From positions 2,145,001 to 2,209,000 of the forward strand of contig NZ_JBGNFV010000001.1 in the NCBI RefSeq assembly GCF_041449215.1: a stretch of DNA of 64,000 nucleotides. The letters run 5' to 3'. This DNA comes from Roseivirga sp. BDSF3-8. GTDB lineage: Bacteria > Bacteroidota > Bacteroidia > Cytophagales > Cyclobacteriaceae. Under the pieces are notes generated by a model. That model saw nothing but the letters and a program-made list of their open reading frames with translations, was not told where the DNA came from and ran no database searches. Both the position numbers and the translations under genes were made by a program. Shown in pieces: positions 52,727 to 62,328 of the stretch. Numbering within the stretch: the stretch's first letter is position 1; each line of letters starts with the position of its first letter.

Positions 52727-53488
52727 TTATATCGCTTTTATAATGTCAGTAAAATCACGGCTTTTGAGGGAAGCCCCACCAATAAGTCCGCCGTCAATAT
52801 CTTCCTGAGCAAAAAGCTCGCCAGCATTACCAGGCTTTACGCTACCGCCATAAAGTATGGATACCTTATCAGCTGTATCCTGATTATATTTTTCTGCAAT
52901 TAGTTTTCTTATAAAAGCGTGCATCTCCTGGGCTTGTTCAGCACTTGCTGTTTTTCCTGTCCCTATAGCCCAGACCGGCTCGTATGCAATGACCACCGCT
53001 GGAATTTGCGTCTCAGAAAGGTGAAATAAGGATTTTTCAACCTGTTGCGCAACCACTTCATTTTGCGTACCGTCTTCACGGCTATCAAGTTTCTCTCCGC
53101 AGCAGAAGATAGGAATCATGTCACTAGCCAACACTGCATCTACCTTCTTTGAGAGCACTTCATGATCTTCTCCAAAGAACTCACGCCTTTCGCTATGGCC
53201 TACAATTACATATTTACAGCCTACTGATTGTAGCATGCCGGCTGATATTTCGCCAGTATAAGCCCCGCCCTTTTCTTCATGGCAGTTTTGAGCGCCCAAA
53301 TGAAGATGGGCTATTCCTTCAACCAGCTTTCTGGTGCTGGAGATGTGGACAAAAGGAGGGATGATTACCACTTCGGTATTACCTTTTACCTCATCTTCTA
53401 CCATATGCGTGACCTCTGAGGTTAGCTTAAAGGCTTCCTCCCGGTCATTGTTCATCTTCCAGTTTCCAGCTACAATTTTTTTCCTCAT
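52727..53488 (-). CDS. tpiA: Triosephosphate isomerase
   Basis: Glycolytic interconversion of DHAP and GAP. 253 aa TIM barrel: N-terminal AGNWKMN with the catalytic Lys, GAQNCHEEKGGAYTGEIS, catalytic His in VGHSERREFFGE, catalytic Glu in AYEPVWAIGTGKTA, and phosphate loop YGGSVKPGNA with GGLIGGASL. An exact -7 box (TAAATTTG) is upstream. It heads the tpiA-repeat protein-prmA operon. Confidence 0.98.
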   Translation of the reverse strand: MRKKIVAGNWKMNNDREEAFKLTSEVTHMVEDEVKGNTEVVIIPPFVHISSTRKLVEGIAHLHLGAQNCHEEKGGAYTGEISAGMLQSVGCKYVIVGHSERREFFGEDHEVLSKKVDAVLASDMIPIFCCGEKLDSREDGTQNEVVAQQVEKSLFHLSETQIPAVVIAYEPVWAIGTGKTASAEQAQEMHAFIRKLIAEKYNQDTADKVSILYGGSVKPGNAGELFAQEDIDGGLIGGASLKSRDFTDIIKAI

Positions 53489-53516
53489 ATCAGGCAGTGT
53501 AGTTTGCGTTACGTGG

Positions 53517-53524
53517 CAAATTTA
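53517..53524 (-). promoter_or_regulatory. Putative tpiA -7 box
   Basis: Minus-strand TAAATTTG matches the consensus exactly, 29 bp before the tpiA ATG. No TTG at -33. Confidence 0.42.
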
Positions 53525-53574
53525 TACAAAAATAATGATGTGGGACGGAGCGACTATCTAAAACACATTGTTCG

Positions 53575-56397
53575 CTACAGTTTCTCCTTCAGATAATGTG
53601 CAGTGTGGTTATTCCCCACCTTGATCATATCTTCCGGCAAACCGCTAAAAACAATATCACCTCCGCGCTCGCCACCTTCAGGCCCAAGGTCTATTATCCA
53701 GTCTGCCGTTTTCACTACATCCATGTTATGTTCAATTACCAATACGGTATGACCTTGCTTAATAAGGGCGTTCAGTGCATCCAGCAGGCGGCTAATATCG
53801 TGAAAATGAAGCCCAGTAGTAGGCTCATCAAAAATGAACAGAATACGGCTCTTATCTCCGCTGTTTCCTTTCCCTAAGAAGCTGGCAAGCTTAACCCTTT
53901 GAGCCTCCCCACCGCTTAAGCTATTACTTGACTGACCAAGTTGCACATAGCCAAGGCCTACGTCAAAAAGAGGCTGGAGCCGGTTTAGCACAGGCGCATT
54001 GCCCTCAAAAAACTCAAGGCTTTCTTCTACAGTCAAATCCAACACCTCACTTATGTCTTTTTCCCTGAACTTAATGTCGAGGATTTCCTGCTTGAAGCGC
54101 TTTCCTTTGCATCCTTCACAAGTGAGGTATATATCTGCCATAAACTGCATCTCTACCTTCTGTGTACCTTCACCCTTGCACACTTCGCAGCGGCCGCCAT
54201 CTACGTTAAAGCTAAAATGGCTTGGTTTGTAGCCTCTCTGCTTGGCCAGGGGCTGATCAGCAAACAGATTGCGGATAGCGTCGTAAGCTTTTACATAAGT
54301 AACAGGGTTAGACCTGGAGCTTTTTCCTATAGGGTTCTGGTCTACAAACTCAACCTGCGTTATCAGGTTATAGTCTCCTGCCAGCTTACTGAATTTGCCT
54401 GTTTCTTCGGCGGAAAGCCCGAGTATTTTACTCAATGCAGGAGTAATAATCTTCTTTACCAGCGTCGATTTTCCCGACCCGCTCACTCCGGTAACCACCG
54501 TCATCACATCAAGGGGAATCTCTACATCAATATTCTTCAGGTTATTTTCAGTAGCGCCTATTACTTTAATGGAGTTACGCCATTTTCTGCGACTTTTAGG
54601 TACTTTGATTTGTTCCTTCCCGCTCAGGTATTTACCGGTATGGGAGTTATGCTCACCGTTCATTTCAGTGACTGCACCCTGAAACATCAGCTCACCCCCG
54701 TGCCGGCCCGCATCAGGTCCGATATCTATGATCTGATCAGCAGCCTTCATTACGTCTTCTTCATGTTCCACTACTATCACGGTGTTTCCCAAATCCCTAA
54801 GGGTTTTGAGCACTCCAATGAGGCGGTCGGTATCTCTGGGGTGGAGGCCTATGCTTGGTTCATCAAGTATATACATAGAGCCAACCAGCGCACTGCCAAG
54901 TGAGGTAGCTAGTTTTATCCTCTGAAATTCTCCTCCGGAAAGCGTATTAGCCACGCGGTTTAGCGTAAGATAGCCCAGTCCCACCCGTTCCAGGTAATCA
55001 AGGCGGTTGGTGATTTCTTTAAGTATACGGCTTGCCACCTTTTGATCGTGCCCTTCCAGCGGCAGATCCCGAAAGAAGGATCCCACCTTATCAACCGGCA
55101 TCAGTACCAGGTCCATAATGGACTTTTGGCCTACTTTTACATATCCGGCATCCTTGCGTAACCTGGTTCCCCGGCAGTCAGGACAGGTAGTGCGCCCCCG
55201 GTACCGGCTAAGCATCACCCTGTACTGAATTTTATGGGTTTTGGATTCTATAAACTTGAAGAAAGCATTCAGCCCTTTAAATGGCCTGTGTCCATTCCAA
55301 ATGAGGTCCCGGTCCTTATCTGAAAGTTCACTATACGACCTGTGGATCGGAAAATCAAAGTCCATGGCATGGCGTAGTAAAGGCTTCAGCCATTCACCCA
55401 TTTTCTCGCTTCGCCATGGTGCGATAGCGCCCTCATAGACGCTCATATTCTTATCAGGGATCACCAGGTCTTCATCAATACCCAGCACCTTACCAAAACC
55501 CTCACATGTTTTGCAGGCACCATATGGGTTATTGAAGCTGAAAAAATTTACCGTAGGTTCTTCAAAAACGATCCCGTCTCTCTCGAAACGGTCAGAATAA
55601 GTCCTTCTCTCCTGCTCAGGAATATCAATAATGCATTCGCCATGACCTTCAAAAAACGCTGTTTGAATGGAGTCCGCAAGCCGGTACTGGCTGTCTTCAT
55701 CATCATGTCTGATAGAGGTCCGGTCGATAAGGATCAGTACTTCTTTAAGCTCATCAATTTTTGCTTCTTCTTCTACCAGCTCTTCTATATACTGGATGTC
55801 CCCGTCTGTCATCACACGGGTGTAGCCTTTACTTAGTAGTATATATAATTCCTGGATAAGGGTACGGTCTTCATGTGGCAGCAAGGGGCAAAGCACCATC
55901 AGGCGGGTTCCTTCATCCATGCGTTGCAGTTCATCCACAACGCTTGTTACTGTATCTCGTGTGACTGGTTCACCACTGACCGGAGAATAGGTTTTACCTA
56001 CACGCGCATAGAGCAGCTTCATGTAGTCGTATATCTCGGTAGTAGTCCCCACTGTGCTTCGTGGGTTCCGCGTACTTACCTTTTGCTCTATAGCTATGGC
56101 CGGACTTACCCCCCGGATATATTCCACCTCGGGCTTTTCCATACGGCCGAGAAACTGGCGGGCGTAGCTGCTAAGGCTTTCTACGTACATACGCTGCCCT
56201 TCAGCAAAAAGGGTATCGAATGCCAGGCTGGATTTTCCCGAGCCAGACAGTCCGGTTACTACCACGAGTTTATTTCGGGGGATAGCAACACTAAGATTTC
56301 TAAGGTTATTTACTTTAGCCCCTTTAATGATGATGTATTTTTTAGGATCGAGAGCATCAAGATCCTTATAGGGGGCTGTGACGATCATTTCACTCAT
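53575..56397 (-). CDS. uvrA: Excinuclease ABC subunit A
   Basis: The damage-sensing ATPase of nucleotide excision repair. 940 aa, normal length. Two ABC modules: Walker [10 protein letters not shown] (about residue 51) and GVSGSGKST (about 640), with signature sequences [12 protein letters not shown] and [12 protein letters not shown]. Zinc sites: CKTC and CPDC in the first half, CEVC and CEGC in the second (C-terminal zinc finger that contacts DNA). The start [13 protein letters not shown] is the first ATG. It converges with nothing; 480 bp of intergenic sequence separate it from the divergent sigma-factor gene. Confidence 0.98.
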   Translation of the reverse strand: MSEMIVTAPYKDLDALDPKKYIIIKGAKVNNLRNLSVAIPRNKLVVVTGLSGSGKSSLAFDTLFAEGQRMYVESLSSYARQFLGRMEKPEVEYIRGVSPAIAIEQKVSTRNPRSTVGTTTEIYDYMKLLYARVGKTYSPVSGEPVTRDTVTSVVDELQRMDEGTRLMVLCPLLPHEDRTLIQELYILLSKGYTRVMTDGDIQYIEELVEEEAKIDELKEVLILIDRTSIRHDDEDSQYRLADSIQTAFFEGHGECIIDIPEQERRTYSDRFERDGIVFEEPTVNFFSFNNPYGACKTCEGFGKVLGIDEDLVIPDKNMSVYEGAIAPWRSEKMGEWLKPLLRHAMDFDFPIHRSYSELSDKDRDLIWNGHRPFKGLNAFFKFIESKTHKIQYRVMLSRYRGRTTCPDCRGTRLRKDAGYVKVGQKSIMDLVLMPVDKVGSFFRDLPLEGHDQKVASRILKEITNRLDYLERVGLGYLTLNRVANTLSGGEFQRIKLATSLGSALVGSMYILDEPSIGLHPRDTDRLIGVLKTLRDLGNTVIVVEHEEDVMKAADQIIDIGPDAGRHGGELMFQGAVTEMNGEHNSHTGKYLSGKEQIKVPKSRRKWRNSIKVIGATENNLKNIDVEIPLDVMTVVTGVSGSGKSTLVKKIITPALSKILGLSAEETGKFSKLAGDYNLITQVEFVDQNPIGKSSRSNPVTYVKAYDAIRNLFADQPLAKQRGYKPSHFSFNVDGGRCEVCKGEGTQKVEMQFMADIYLTCEGCKGKRFKQEILDIKFREKDISEVLDLTVEESLEFFEGNAPVLNRLQPLFDVGLGYVQLGQSSNSLSGGEAQRVKLASFLGKGNSGDKSRILFIFDEPTTGLHFHDISRLLDALNALIKQGHTVLVIEHNMDVVKTADWIIDLGPEGGERGGDIVFSGLPEDMIKVGNNHTAHYLKEKL

Positions 56398-56877
56398 AAG
56401 CCTGTAAAGATACTATAGGAACGCGGGTTTTCGTAGGTTTGTTACCAGCCCTTTCATAACCTCTCCGACTGAGATTACCTCCAGAAGATTTCGGGAAAAT
56501 CGGGATATAGCTAAAAAAAGATTATAATAGCCTTATGTATTGGCAATATTTTTGTTGCATTGCAAAAAAGTAAACGGCCCTGATAGGGAAATTCGTTAGT
56601 AGACTGTCATATACATAACCAATGAAAACCTTATGAAGAGGTATATTATTTTTCCCCTGAGGTAGTGATAAGCAATTAAAAATTTGTCTGCTAAACCCCG
56701 AAAACTACTTTTCAAATTGAATATTCAGCACTGTAAGAATTATTTTTTGTTGAAAAGGGTGTTGCGCGGTATATTTTATTTGTATACTTTTGATTACACT
56801 TCGAAAAATTTATTCCTTTCAAAAATAACCTTGACTCTATGAAGTAAACCTCTACCGAACTTTAAACTGTCTTCAAC
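56398..56877 (+). other. Long divergent intergenic region between uvrA and the ECF sigma gene
   Basis: 480 bp, AT-rich, with no convincing ORF. A perfect plus-strand promoter (56762-56792) lies in the right half. The left half holds nothing I recognise. A minus-strand near-consensus TATCTTTA lies close to the uvrA start. Confidence 0.6.
56762..56792 (+). promoter_or_regulatory. Promoter of the ECF sigma gene (TTG-N20-TACTTTTG)
   Basis: TTG at 56762-56764, 20 bp, TACTTTTG at 56785-56792: a full housekeeping consensus. The start would be about 80 nt upstream of the ATG. The gene is therefore probably transcribed by the primary sigma factor and not only by itself. Confidence 0.82.
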
Positions 56878-57477
56878 ATGGGTAAGTATAATCTTAGCGA
56901 CAGCAAGCTCTTGTCGCTTTACAAGAACGGTAGTGAGTCTGCTTTCGAACAATTGGTAAATAGGCATAAGTCAAAAATTTTTACCACCATAATATTAGTT
57001 GTCAAGGATCGTTACATAGCAGAAGATTTATTGCAGGAAACTTTCATTAAGGCTATTCGGACTATTAAATCCGGTCGCTATAATGAAGAAGGTAAATTCT
57101 TGCCGTGGATTCTGCGTATCGCTCACAATCTTGCTATCGATCATTTCAGGAAAGCCAAGCGCTATCCTACAATTGTGATGGAAGATGGCAGTTCTGTTTT
57201 CAATACGCTGGAATTCAGTGAGGTATCGGCCGAGGATAGACAGGTCCTTAAGGATACTCACGCCAAGCTGAGGCAACTGATTCATGAACTTCCCGATCCA
57301 CAGAAGGAAGTGCTCATCATGCGTCATTACATGAAGATGAGCTTTCAGGAAATTGCTGATGCAACAGACGTGAGCATCAATACCGCTTTAGGCAGAATGC
57401 GCTATGCCCTGATAAATCTCAGGAAAAAAATAAAGCATACGAATATTGCCTATGACCAAAACTTTTACCCCGAATGA
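56878..57477 (+). CDS. ECF-type RNA polymerase sigma-70 factor
   Basis: 199 aa. Region 2 (residues about 20-90): FEQLVNRHKSKIFTTIILVVKDRYIAEDLLQETFIKAIRTI, then FLPWILRIAHNLAIDHFRK. Region 4 (about 130-185): LPDPQKEVLIMRHYMKMSFQEIADATDVSINTALGRMRYALINLRK. The missing regions 1 and 3 define the ECF group. A small acidic protein encoded by an overlapping frame follows and may be its partner. The regulon is unknown. Confidence 0.93.
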   Translation: MGKYNLSDSKLLSLYKNGSESAFEQLVNRHKSKIFTTIILVVKDRYIAEDLLQETFIKAIRTIKSGRYNEEGKFLPWILRIAHNLAIDHFRKAKRYPTIVMEDGSSVFNTLEFSEVSAEDRQVLKDTHAKLRQLIHELPDPQKEVLIMRHYMKMSFQEIADATDVSINTALGRMRYALINLRKKIKHTNIAYDQNFYPE

Positions 57478-57691
57478 TTTAATCCGCTTTGTATATCAGG
57501 AAACCTCGGATACCGAGAACAGAATAATAGAGCGGGAACTGCTATGTGATAGCGAGTTGCTGGACGAATACATCGAATTGAGGCTGGCAGTGCAGGGCCT
57601 TGATGAGTTCTCTATGAGCCCTTCTCAAAGTTCAATAGATGCTGTATTGTCATTTTCGAAATCCTTACCTTTGCCTTCTGTTAGTAAATAA
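57452..57691 (+). CDS. Small acidic protein overlapping the sigma gene (possible anti-sigma/modulator)
   Basis: 79 aa from the ATG at 57452, overlapping the sigma gene by 26 bp. Helical and acidic (IRFVYQETSDTENRIIERELLCDSELLDEYIELRLAVQGLDEF). It has the rhythm of the N-terminal helical part of anti-sigma proteins but no membrane helix and no HxxxCxxC zinc motif. A cytoplasmic modulator of the sigma factor is inferred from overlap only. nth follows after 15 bp. Confidence 0.65.
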   Translation: MTKTFTPNDLIRFVYQETSDTENRIIERELLCDSELLDEYIELRLAVQGLDEFSMSPSQSSIDAVLSFSKSLPLPSVSK

Positions 57692-57706
57692 GCATACTCA
57701 GAAGGA

Positions 57707-58396
57707 ATGCGTAAAAAGGAAAGATTCGACGCGCTGATATCATATTTTACTGAAAGCCACCCCGAGCCCGAAACTGAGCTTCATTATGAAAACCCGTTTC
57801 AGCTCCTGGTAGCCGTGGTGCTTAGTGCACAGTGTACGGATAAGCGGGTGAATATTGTTACGCCCGCTCTTTTCCGTGACTTTCCTGCCCCCGAATATCT
57901 GGCTGTCTCATCTTTTGATGAGTTGGCCCCCTATATCAAAAGCATTTCCTACCCTAATAATAAAACCAAGCACCTGTTAGGGCTGGGTAAAATGCTGGTA
58001 GAAGATTTTAACTCTGAGGTCCCTGCCACCGTCGAAGAACTCCAGAAGTTACCAGGAGTGGGGCGTAAGACAGCAAATGTAATAGCCAGCGTTATTTATA
58101 ACCTTCCCACCATGGCCGTGGATACCCATGTATTTCGGGTATCTAAGCGAATTGGCCTGGTAACACAGACGGCAAAAACGCCCTTGGAGGTTGAAAAACA
58201 ACTGGTACGCCATATCCCCGAAGACCTTATTCCTAAGGCTCACCACTGGCTGATACTTCATGGCCGTTATGTATGCCTGGCCAGAAAGCCAAAGTGTGAA
58301 AAATGCGACCTTACCTCTTTTTGCCGGTTTTATGAGAAAAAAATGAAGGCGGAAAAGCTGGCTGAATCGCTCGCTAAAGATTCTGACAGGAGGTGA
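57707..58396 (+). CDS. nth: Endonuclease III
   Basis: A DNA glycosylase/AP lyase for oxidised pyrimidines. 229 aa. HhH motif LPGVGRKTANVI with the catalytic Lys, and catalytic Asp in AVDTHVFRVSKRIGL. The [4Fe-4S] cysteines are spaced C-x6-C-x2-C-x5-C (CLARKPKCEKCDLTSFC). The tail beyond the cluster (YEKKMKAEKLAESLAKDSDRR) is charged and longer than in E. coli. It appears to be in the sigma-factor operon. Confidence 0.97.
   Translation: MRKKERFDALISYFTESHPEPETELHYENPFQLLVAVVLSAQCTDKRVNIVTPALFRDFPAPEYLAVSSFDELAPYIKSISYPNNKTKHLLGLGKMLVEDFNSEVPATVEELQKLPGVGRKTANVIASVIYNLPTMAVDTHVFRVSKRIGLVTQTAKTPLEVEKQLVRHIPEDLIPKAHHWLILHGRYVCLARKPKCEKCDLTSFCRFYEKKMKAEKLAESLAKDSDRR
58388..58396 (+). promoter_or_regulatory. 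Strong Shine-Dalgarno sequence inside the nth stop region
   Basis: AGGAGGTGA is fully complementary to the usual 16S 3' end and lies 6 nt before the glycosyltransferase ATG. The nth stop TGA forms its last three bases. Such perfect sites are uncommon in Bacteroidota, where translation usually does not rely on them. Confidence 0.75.
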
Positions 58397-58402
58397 TTTT
58401 CA

Positions 58403-59602
58403 ATGCCGTCTTTACGGATACTTTATATACACCAGTATTTCCGAACTCCTGCACAGGGTAGCTCCAGCCGCTCGTGGTATTTTACAAGAGCCCTGGCAGA
58501 TGCAGGACACAGGCCAGTAGTCATCACTGCACATAATGAGGTAGATTACAAATGTGTGAACTTTGAAGGGGTAGAGGTGCATTATCTTCCGGTATACTAC
58601 GATAATGCTTTAAGCTTCCGAAAACGAACGGCTGCATTTCTTAAATTTGTTTATCGATCCATAAAATTAGCCAGGAAATTGCCTATTCCGGACCTGGCCT
58701 ATGTACTCAGTACGCCTCTCACCACTGGCCTTATTGGCTTATTCCTGAAAAAAACCAGGCGCATACCCTTTATATTTGATGTAGCAGACCTGTGGCCCCG
58801 GGCCCCTATAGAAATTGGTGCTATCCGCAATGGTCATATCAGAAGGTGGCTTTACGAGCTGGAAGGGCTGATTTACCGCAATGCCGAAAGTGTTGTGGCG
58901 CTTTCCCCAGCGATAAAACAGGATATATGTAGCCGGTTTGAAGAGCTTAATGTATTGATGATACCTAATATGGCTGACCTTGATTTTTTTGGAGGGAGAG
59001 AAGTCGAGAGCCACCCGGAGGGTAGTCACCCTTTTACGATCGTTTATTTCGGGGCGGCCGGTTTAGCAAATCACCTGGAGTATATGCTGGATGCAGCAGA
59101 AGCCTGTAAGCTTATGAGTCTGCCCGTTAGCTTTTGGGTAATAGCAGAAGGAGGCAGACTTCAACATTTGAAAAACCTATGTGCCAGGCGCGACCTGCTT
59201 AGTTACGTATCGTTTTATGATTACATGGCAAAACAGGAACTCACAGAGAAAATTGCCGCTGCCGACGCTGTTTATATAAGCTTTAAAGATTTACCTGTTT
59301 TGGAAACAGGTAGCCCGAATAAGTTTTTTGATGGCCTGGCAGCAGGCAAAATGATCATAACTAACTTCCAGGGGTGGATAGGGGATCTTATAAAGTCTGA
59401 AAATATTGGATTCAGCTATCCTCCCGGTCGGCCCGAACAGTTTGCGGAATCATTAAAACCTTTCATCCATGACCGGGAAAGGGCTAATGAGTGTGGAGTC
59501 CGGGCGAGGCAGTTGGCAGCCAGGGCCTTTAGCCGTCGCGAACATACTTCCCGCTTCGTTTCACTTGTAGAAAAAACGTGTCAATCCCGATCAGGCCGGT
59601 AA
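58403..59602 (+). CDS. Glycosyltransferase family 4 (WbuB-like)
   Basis: 399 aa, GT-B fold. The N-terminus LRILYIHQYFRTPAQGSSSRSWYFTRALADAGH is typical of WbuB/WcaI-type glycosyltransferases of O-antigen or capsule synthesis. The donor domain includes YFGAAGLANHLEYMLDAAE and the late motif ETGSPNKFFDGLAAGKMII (E-x-x-x-x-K/N type). No membrane segment apart from hydrophobic patches. It follows nth after 6 bp with a very strong ribosome binding site. Its 3' end overlaps gldB by 22 bp. Confidence 0.9.
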   Translation: MPSLRILYIHQYFRTPAQGSSSRSWYFTRALADAGHRPVVITAHNEVDYKCVNFEGVEVHYLPVYYDNALSFRKRTAAFLKFVYRSIKLARKLPIPDLAYVLSTPLTTGLIGLFLKKTRRIPFIFDVADLWPRAPIEIGAIRNGHIRRWLYELEGLIYRNAESVVALSPAIKQDICSRFEELNVLMIPNMADLDFFGGREVESHPEGSHPFTIVYFGAAGLANHLEYMLDAAEACKLMSLPVSFWVIAEGGRLQHLKNLCARRDLLSYVSFYDYMAKQELTEKIAAADAVYISFKDLPVLETGSPNKFFDGLAAGKMIITNFQGWIGDLIKSENIGFSYPPGRPEQFAESLKPFIHDRERANECGVRARQLAARAFSRREHTSRFVSLVEKTCQSRSGR

Positions 59603-60606
59603 CGGCTTTGCTCAAATATTTGCTGTACGTCTGCAGTGCGCATTAATTCTTCTACGCTAACATCCGGATTTTTATCCATGTACTGGCGTACAATGTCAAG
59701 ACCCAGCCAAATGCCTACCCGGCCAGGAGCCTCATTACTGATCTCGAAAGTATTTGGCCGCTCGCCAGTGTACTTTGTTTTCGTGAAGTGATTAGTCTCG
59801 TAAAGCAGGTTATTATCTATAAAGTGCTTCCAGATTTGCTCCTTATTGAATTTTACCCCCTCCATTTCTCTTGAGGTGTAGCCCATGAGGGTAGAGTCAG
59901 GCAGGCAGGGCATGGCTACACTCACCATATAGTAGCTCTTGCCATAGTAGATCATATCTGCCAGCAGGGAGTTATTGGACTCATCCACAGAGTTATATGA
60001 CTGTGATAGAAATAAAAGGCTTGAAGGGACAATGTAATCAGATGTATATCGGCGCATCATGTACTGTGGAGTATTTACCGGACGATATGTGGCTTTCGGT
60101 CCCAAAAAATAGTCCGCTCCGACCAACAGAAGGGTGTCTGAAACATACAGGTCTGCATATCCGGCCAGGCCTGTTACCATGGCCTTTACTTCAGGAGGAT
60201 TAAATCCGGGGATATAGTATTTGAAATTTTTGAACGCTCGGGTATACTCCTCTTCCAGTTCCTCCATTTCTCCAAAGATAGACTGGGTTTCCTGGTACAG
60301 TGTATCCAGGCTTTCATCGTTCACCATGGCATACAAATCCGCCAGGGTGGAGGTGTCTCCGGCTATGGCTGCCTCAGGCAGGTAGTAACCGGCTAGAACC
60401 GGATTTTTCTTCATGATACGATTAATTTCTGCGGCCGACTCGGCCTGAAAAATGGCCCTGTCCAATCGCTCAATTTCTACATTGATGGAAATGTTATCTA
60501 TATCCGGCTGTTCACGGCAACTTTCATTTCCCCCTCCTCCACAGGAAAAGAATAAAAAATAACTAATGACGGCTAGGATGGTATTTTTTACAGATACAGT
60601 CTTCAT
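59581..60606 (-). CDS. gldB: Gliding motility lipoprotein GldB
   Basis: 341 aa from the ATG at 60606 (MKTVSVKNTILAVISYFLFFSC, lipobox FFSC). The longer reading is not natural. GldB features: IERLDRAIFQAE, YTRAFKNFKYYIPGF, DYFLGPKATYRPVNTPQYMMRRYT and the late IWLGLDIVRQYMDKNPDVSVEELM. GldB is needed for gliding/Type IX secretion in Flavobacterium. It is the best lineage marker in the window. The 3' end overlaps the convergent glycosyltransferase. Confidence 0.88.
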   Translation of the reverse strand: MKTVSVKNTILAVISYFLFFSCGGGGNESCREQPDIDNISINVEIERLDRAIFQAESAAEINRIMKKNPVLAGYYLPEAAIAGDTSTLADLYAMVNDESLDTLYQETQSIFGEMEELEEEYTRAFKNFKYYIPGFNPPEVKAMVTGLAGYADLYVSDTLLLVGADYFLGPKATYRPVNTPQYMMRRYTSDYIVPSSLLFLSQSYNSVDESNNSLLADMIYYGKSYYMVSVAMPCLPDSTLMGYTSREMEGVKFNKEQIWKHFIDNNLLYETNHFTKTKYTGERPNTFEISNEAPGRVGIWLGLDIVRQYMDKNPDVSVEELMRTADVQQIFEQSRYRPDRD

Positions 60607-60737
60607 CTGACGATGTATGGTTAAAATAGGCCTGCAGAATAAAATCAATAAGGCAAAATGCCCGTTAATGAAGTAGAAACGACAACCCGGTAACGTTCTG
60701 TTCCGTAGGAGTCCAATATCTAAGAAAACGCGATACT

Positions 60738-61373
60738 ATGAAAAAAACAGTAATTCTGTTATTTTTTGCACTGCTTGGTTTTTCAGCCGTGCAGGCTCAG
60801 ACTAAAATAGGGCTGAAATTTTCCCCTACTATATCATCTAACAGAGTGGACGCTTCAGGCGACGAGTATTCTCTTTCAACCAACGGTGTAGGTCTTCGCT
60901 TTATTTTTGGTCCTTACGTTGATGTGATGCTCTCAGAGAATTACTACTTCCATTCAGGCTTACTCTATGTCCCTAAGCGCGTAGGGGTAGAAGGTACAGC
61001 CCAGTCAGGAGGCATGTTTGATGAGGCCTATAAAACGCACTACCTTCAGGTGCCGGTAGGAATAAAACTCTTTACAAATGAAGTAGCTCTTGATACAAGG
61101 ATATTTTTTCAGGTAGGAGGGGCGCTGGAAATTTTGATAAATGAAGAAAATATTTCTGACGATGCTGTGCTCATCGAGGACTTCAGGTTTTTTGATGCGA
61201 ATGTTTCGTTGGGTTCAGGTGTAGAGTATCGTATCGGTACAACTACTATACTCTCGGGTGGAATCACCTACAACAGAGGTCTGGTCAATGTGGTCAGTGA
61301 GCATAACCTGATGGCAGGAGACCTCTCTGTAAAAAATGATCTTCTCCGCTTTGATATAGGGGTTAAGTTCTAA
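60738..61373 (+). CDS. PorT-like outer-membrane beta-barrel protein
   Basis: 211 aa with signal peptide MKKTVILLFFALLGFSAVQAQ. The mature part consists of about eight amphipathic strands, e.g. VGLRFIFGPYVDVMLSENYYFHSGLLYV, THYLQVPVGIKLF and SLGSGVEYRIG. It ends in LLRFDIGVKF, with the terminal Phe expected for Bam insertion. This is the small 'PorT family' barrel common in Bacteroidota. Function unknown. A terminator follows closely. Confidence 0.88.
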   Translation: MKKTVILLFFALLGFSAVQAQTKIGLKFSPTISSNRVDASGDEYSLSTNGVGLRFIFGPYVDVMLSENYYFHSGLLYVPKRVGVEGTAQSGGMFDEAYKTHYLQVPVGIKLFTNEVALDTRIFFQVGGALEILINEENISDDAVLIEDFRFFDANVSLGSGVEYRIGTTTILSGGITYNRGLVNVVSEHNLMAGDLSVKNDLLRFDIGVKF

Positions 61374-61398
61374 CAATATTTTTCTACCATGTAGTGAT

Positions 61399-61423
61399 AA
61401 GCTCCCGGGGAAACCAGGAGCTT
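61399..61423 (+). terminator. Terminator after the beta-barrel gene
   Basis: A 7-bp perfect stem (aagctcc / ggagctt), extended past one mismatch, is followed by T7 on the plus strand. The stop codon of the convergent AEC gene (61429) lies inside the T run. Confidence 0.88.
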
Positions 61424-61428
61424 TTTTT

Positions 61429-62328
61429 TTATACCATAATATACCAAAAAGCCAGTGTAAGGAAGGAAACGGGTATCCCTATCCCTGCCAGCTGACCTAC
61501 AAGTCGCGGGTTGAGGTCATACTGGATGGCTACAATAGATGCACTGATCATGGGCCCCATGCTGGCTTCTAATATGCTAACCTTAGCTGTAAGAGATGAG
61601 TCGTTTAAAAGCAGAAAGCCACAGAAGATAAGGGCGGGCGCAAGAATGAGCTTATAGGCAAGCCCTGAGGTAAGTGGTTTCCATTGAAGCTCTCTGGCTT
61701 TGATGGATAACTGCATGCCTATTGAGGTAAGGGCAAATGGTGTAATGGTTTTACCAAGCCAGCTAAGTACTGTATTTACCTCTCCAGGAAGGCTGGCGTT
61801 ATTTGCGGCCATAATCAGGCTGATAATGAAGATTGGAAAGGAGGGAAAGAGGAGTACTTTTTTGAGAAGTATTTTTCCACTTACCTTTTCCCCTGCGAAA
61901 TACGCCGCCGTGACAATGCCTAAAGTAGAGAGTGCCAAAAAGCCGCCGGGTTGATCTACCAGCACAGCTATTTTAAGGGCCTCATCACCAAATAAGGCTT
62001 CTATGACCGGAAAGCCTACAAAAGATGTGTTACCTAATCCGCAGCAAAGAATTAACGCTCCAACAGTACCCTTACCCCACCCAAAAACCTTTCCGGCGAC
62101 AAGGAAAAGGGGGACGCTAACAAGGTATATCACCCAGGCGACCCCTGCCGGAATAAGCATATCAGTTCCCAATTCCATTTGATGAATAAAAAGGAGGGTA
62201 ATGGCCGGCAGAGATACGTAAATGACAAATTTATTTAAAAAACCGGGTGTTCCGGAGGGGAGGATATTGAGTGCTTTGAGCCCCAGTCCTAACAGAAGAA
62301 ACACAAGGGGCAGGGCTATTTGCTCCAT
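61429..62328 (-). CDS. AEC-family transporter
   Basis: Auxin-efflux-carrier-family permease, 299 aa, about 10 helices. Start at the ATG 62328, overlapping the previous stop by 1 bp. Family blocks: VFLLLGLGLKALNILP, LNKFVIYVSLPAITLLF, CCGLGNTSFVGFPVIEALFG, TPFALTSIGMQLS and EASMGPMISASIVA. Substrates in bacteria are often small organic acids such as malate; specificity is not readable here. It forms an operon with the lipoprotein gene upstream. Confidence 0.92.
   Translation of the reverse strand: MEQIALPLVFLLLGLGLKALNILPSGTPGFLNKFVIYVSLPAITLLFIHQMELGTDMLIPAGVAWVIYLVSVPLFLVAGKVFGWGKGTVGALILCCGLGNTSFVGFPVIEALFGDEALKIAVLVDQPGGFLALSTLGIVTAAYFAGEKVSGKILLKKVLLFPSFPIFIISLIMAANNASLPGEVNTVLSWLGKTITPFALTSIGMQLSIKARELQWKPLTSGLAYKLILAPALIFCGFLLLNDSSLTAKVSILEASMGPMISASIVAIQYDLNPRLVGQLAGIGIPVSFLTLAFWYIMV

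Noticed and set aside
54217-54903. 228-codon plus-strand frame opposite uvrA
   Set aside because: Fully antisense to the conserved uvrA gene with no recognisable protein features.
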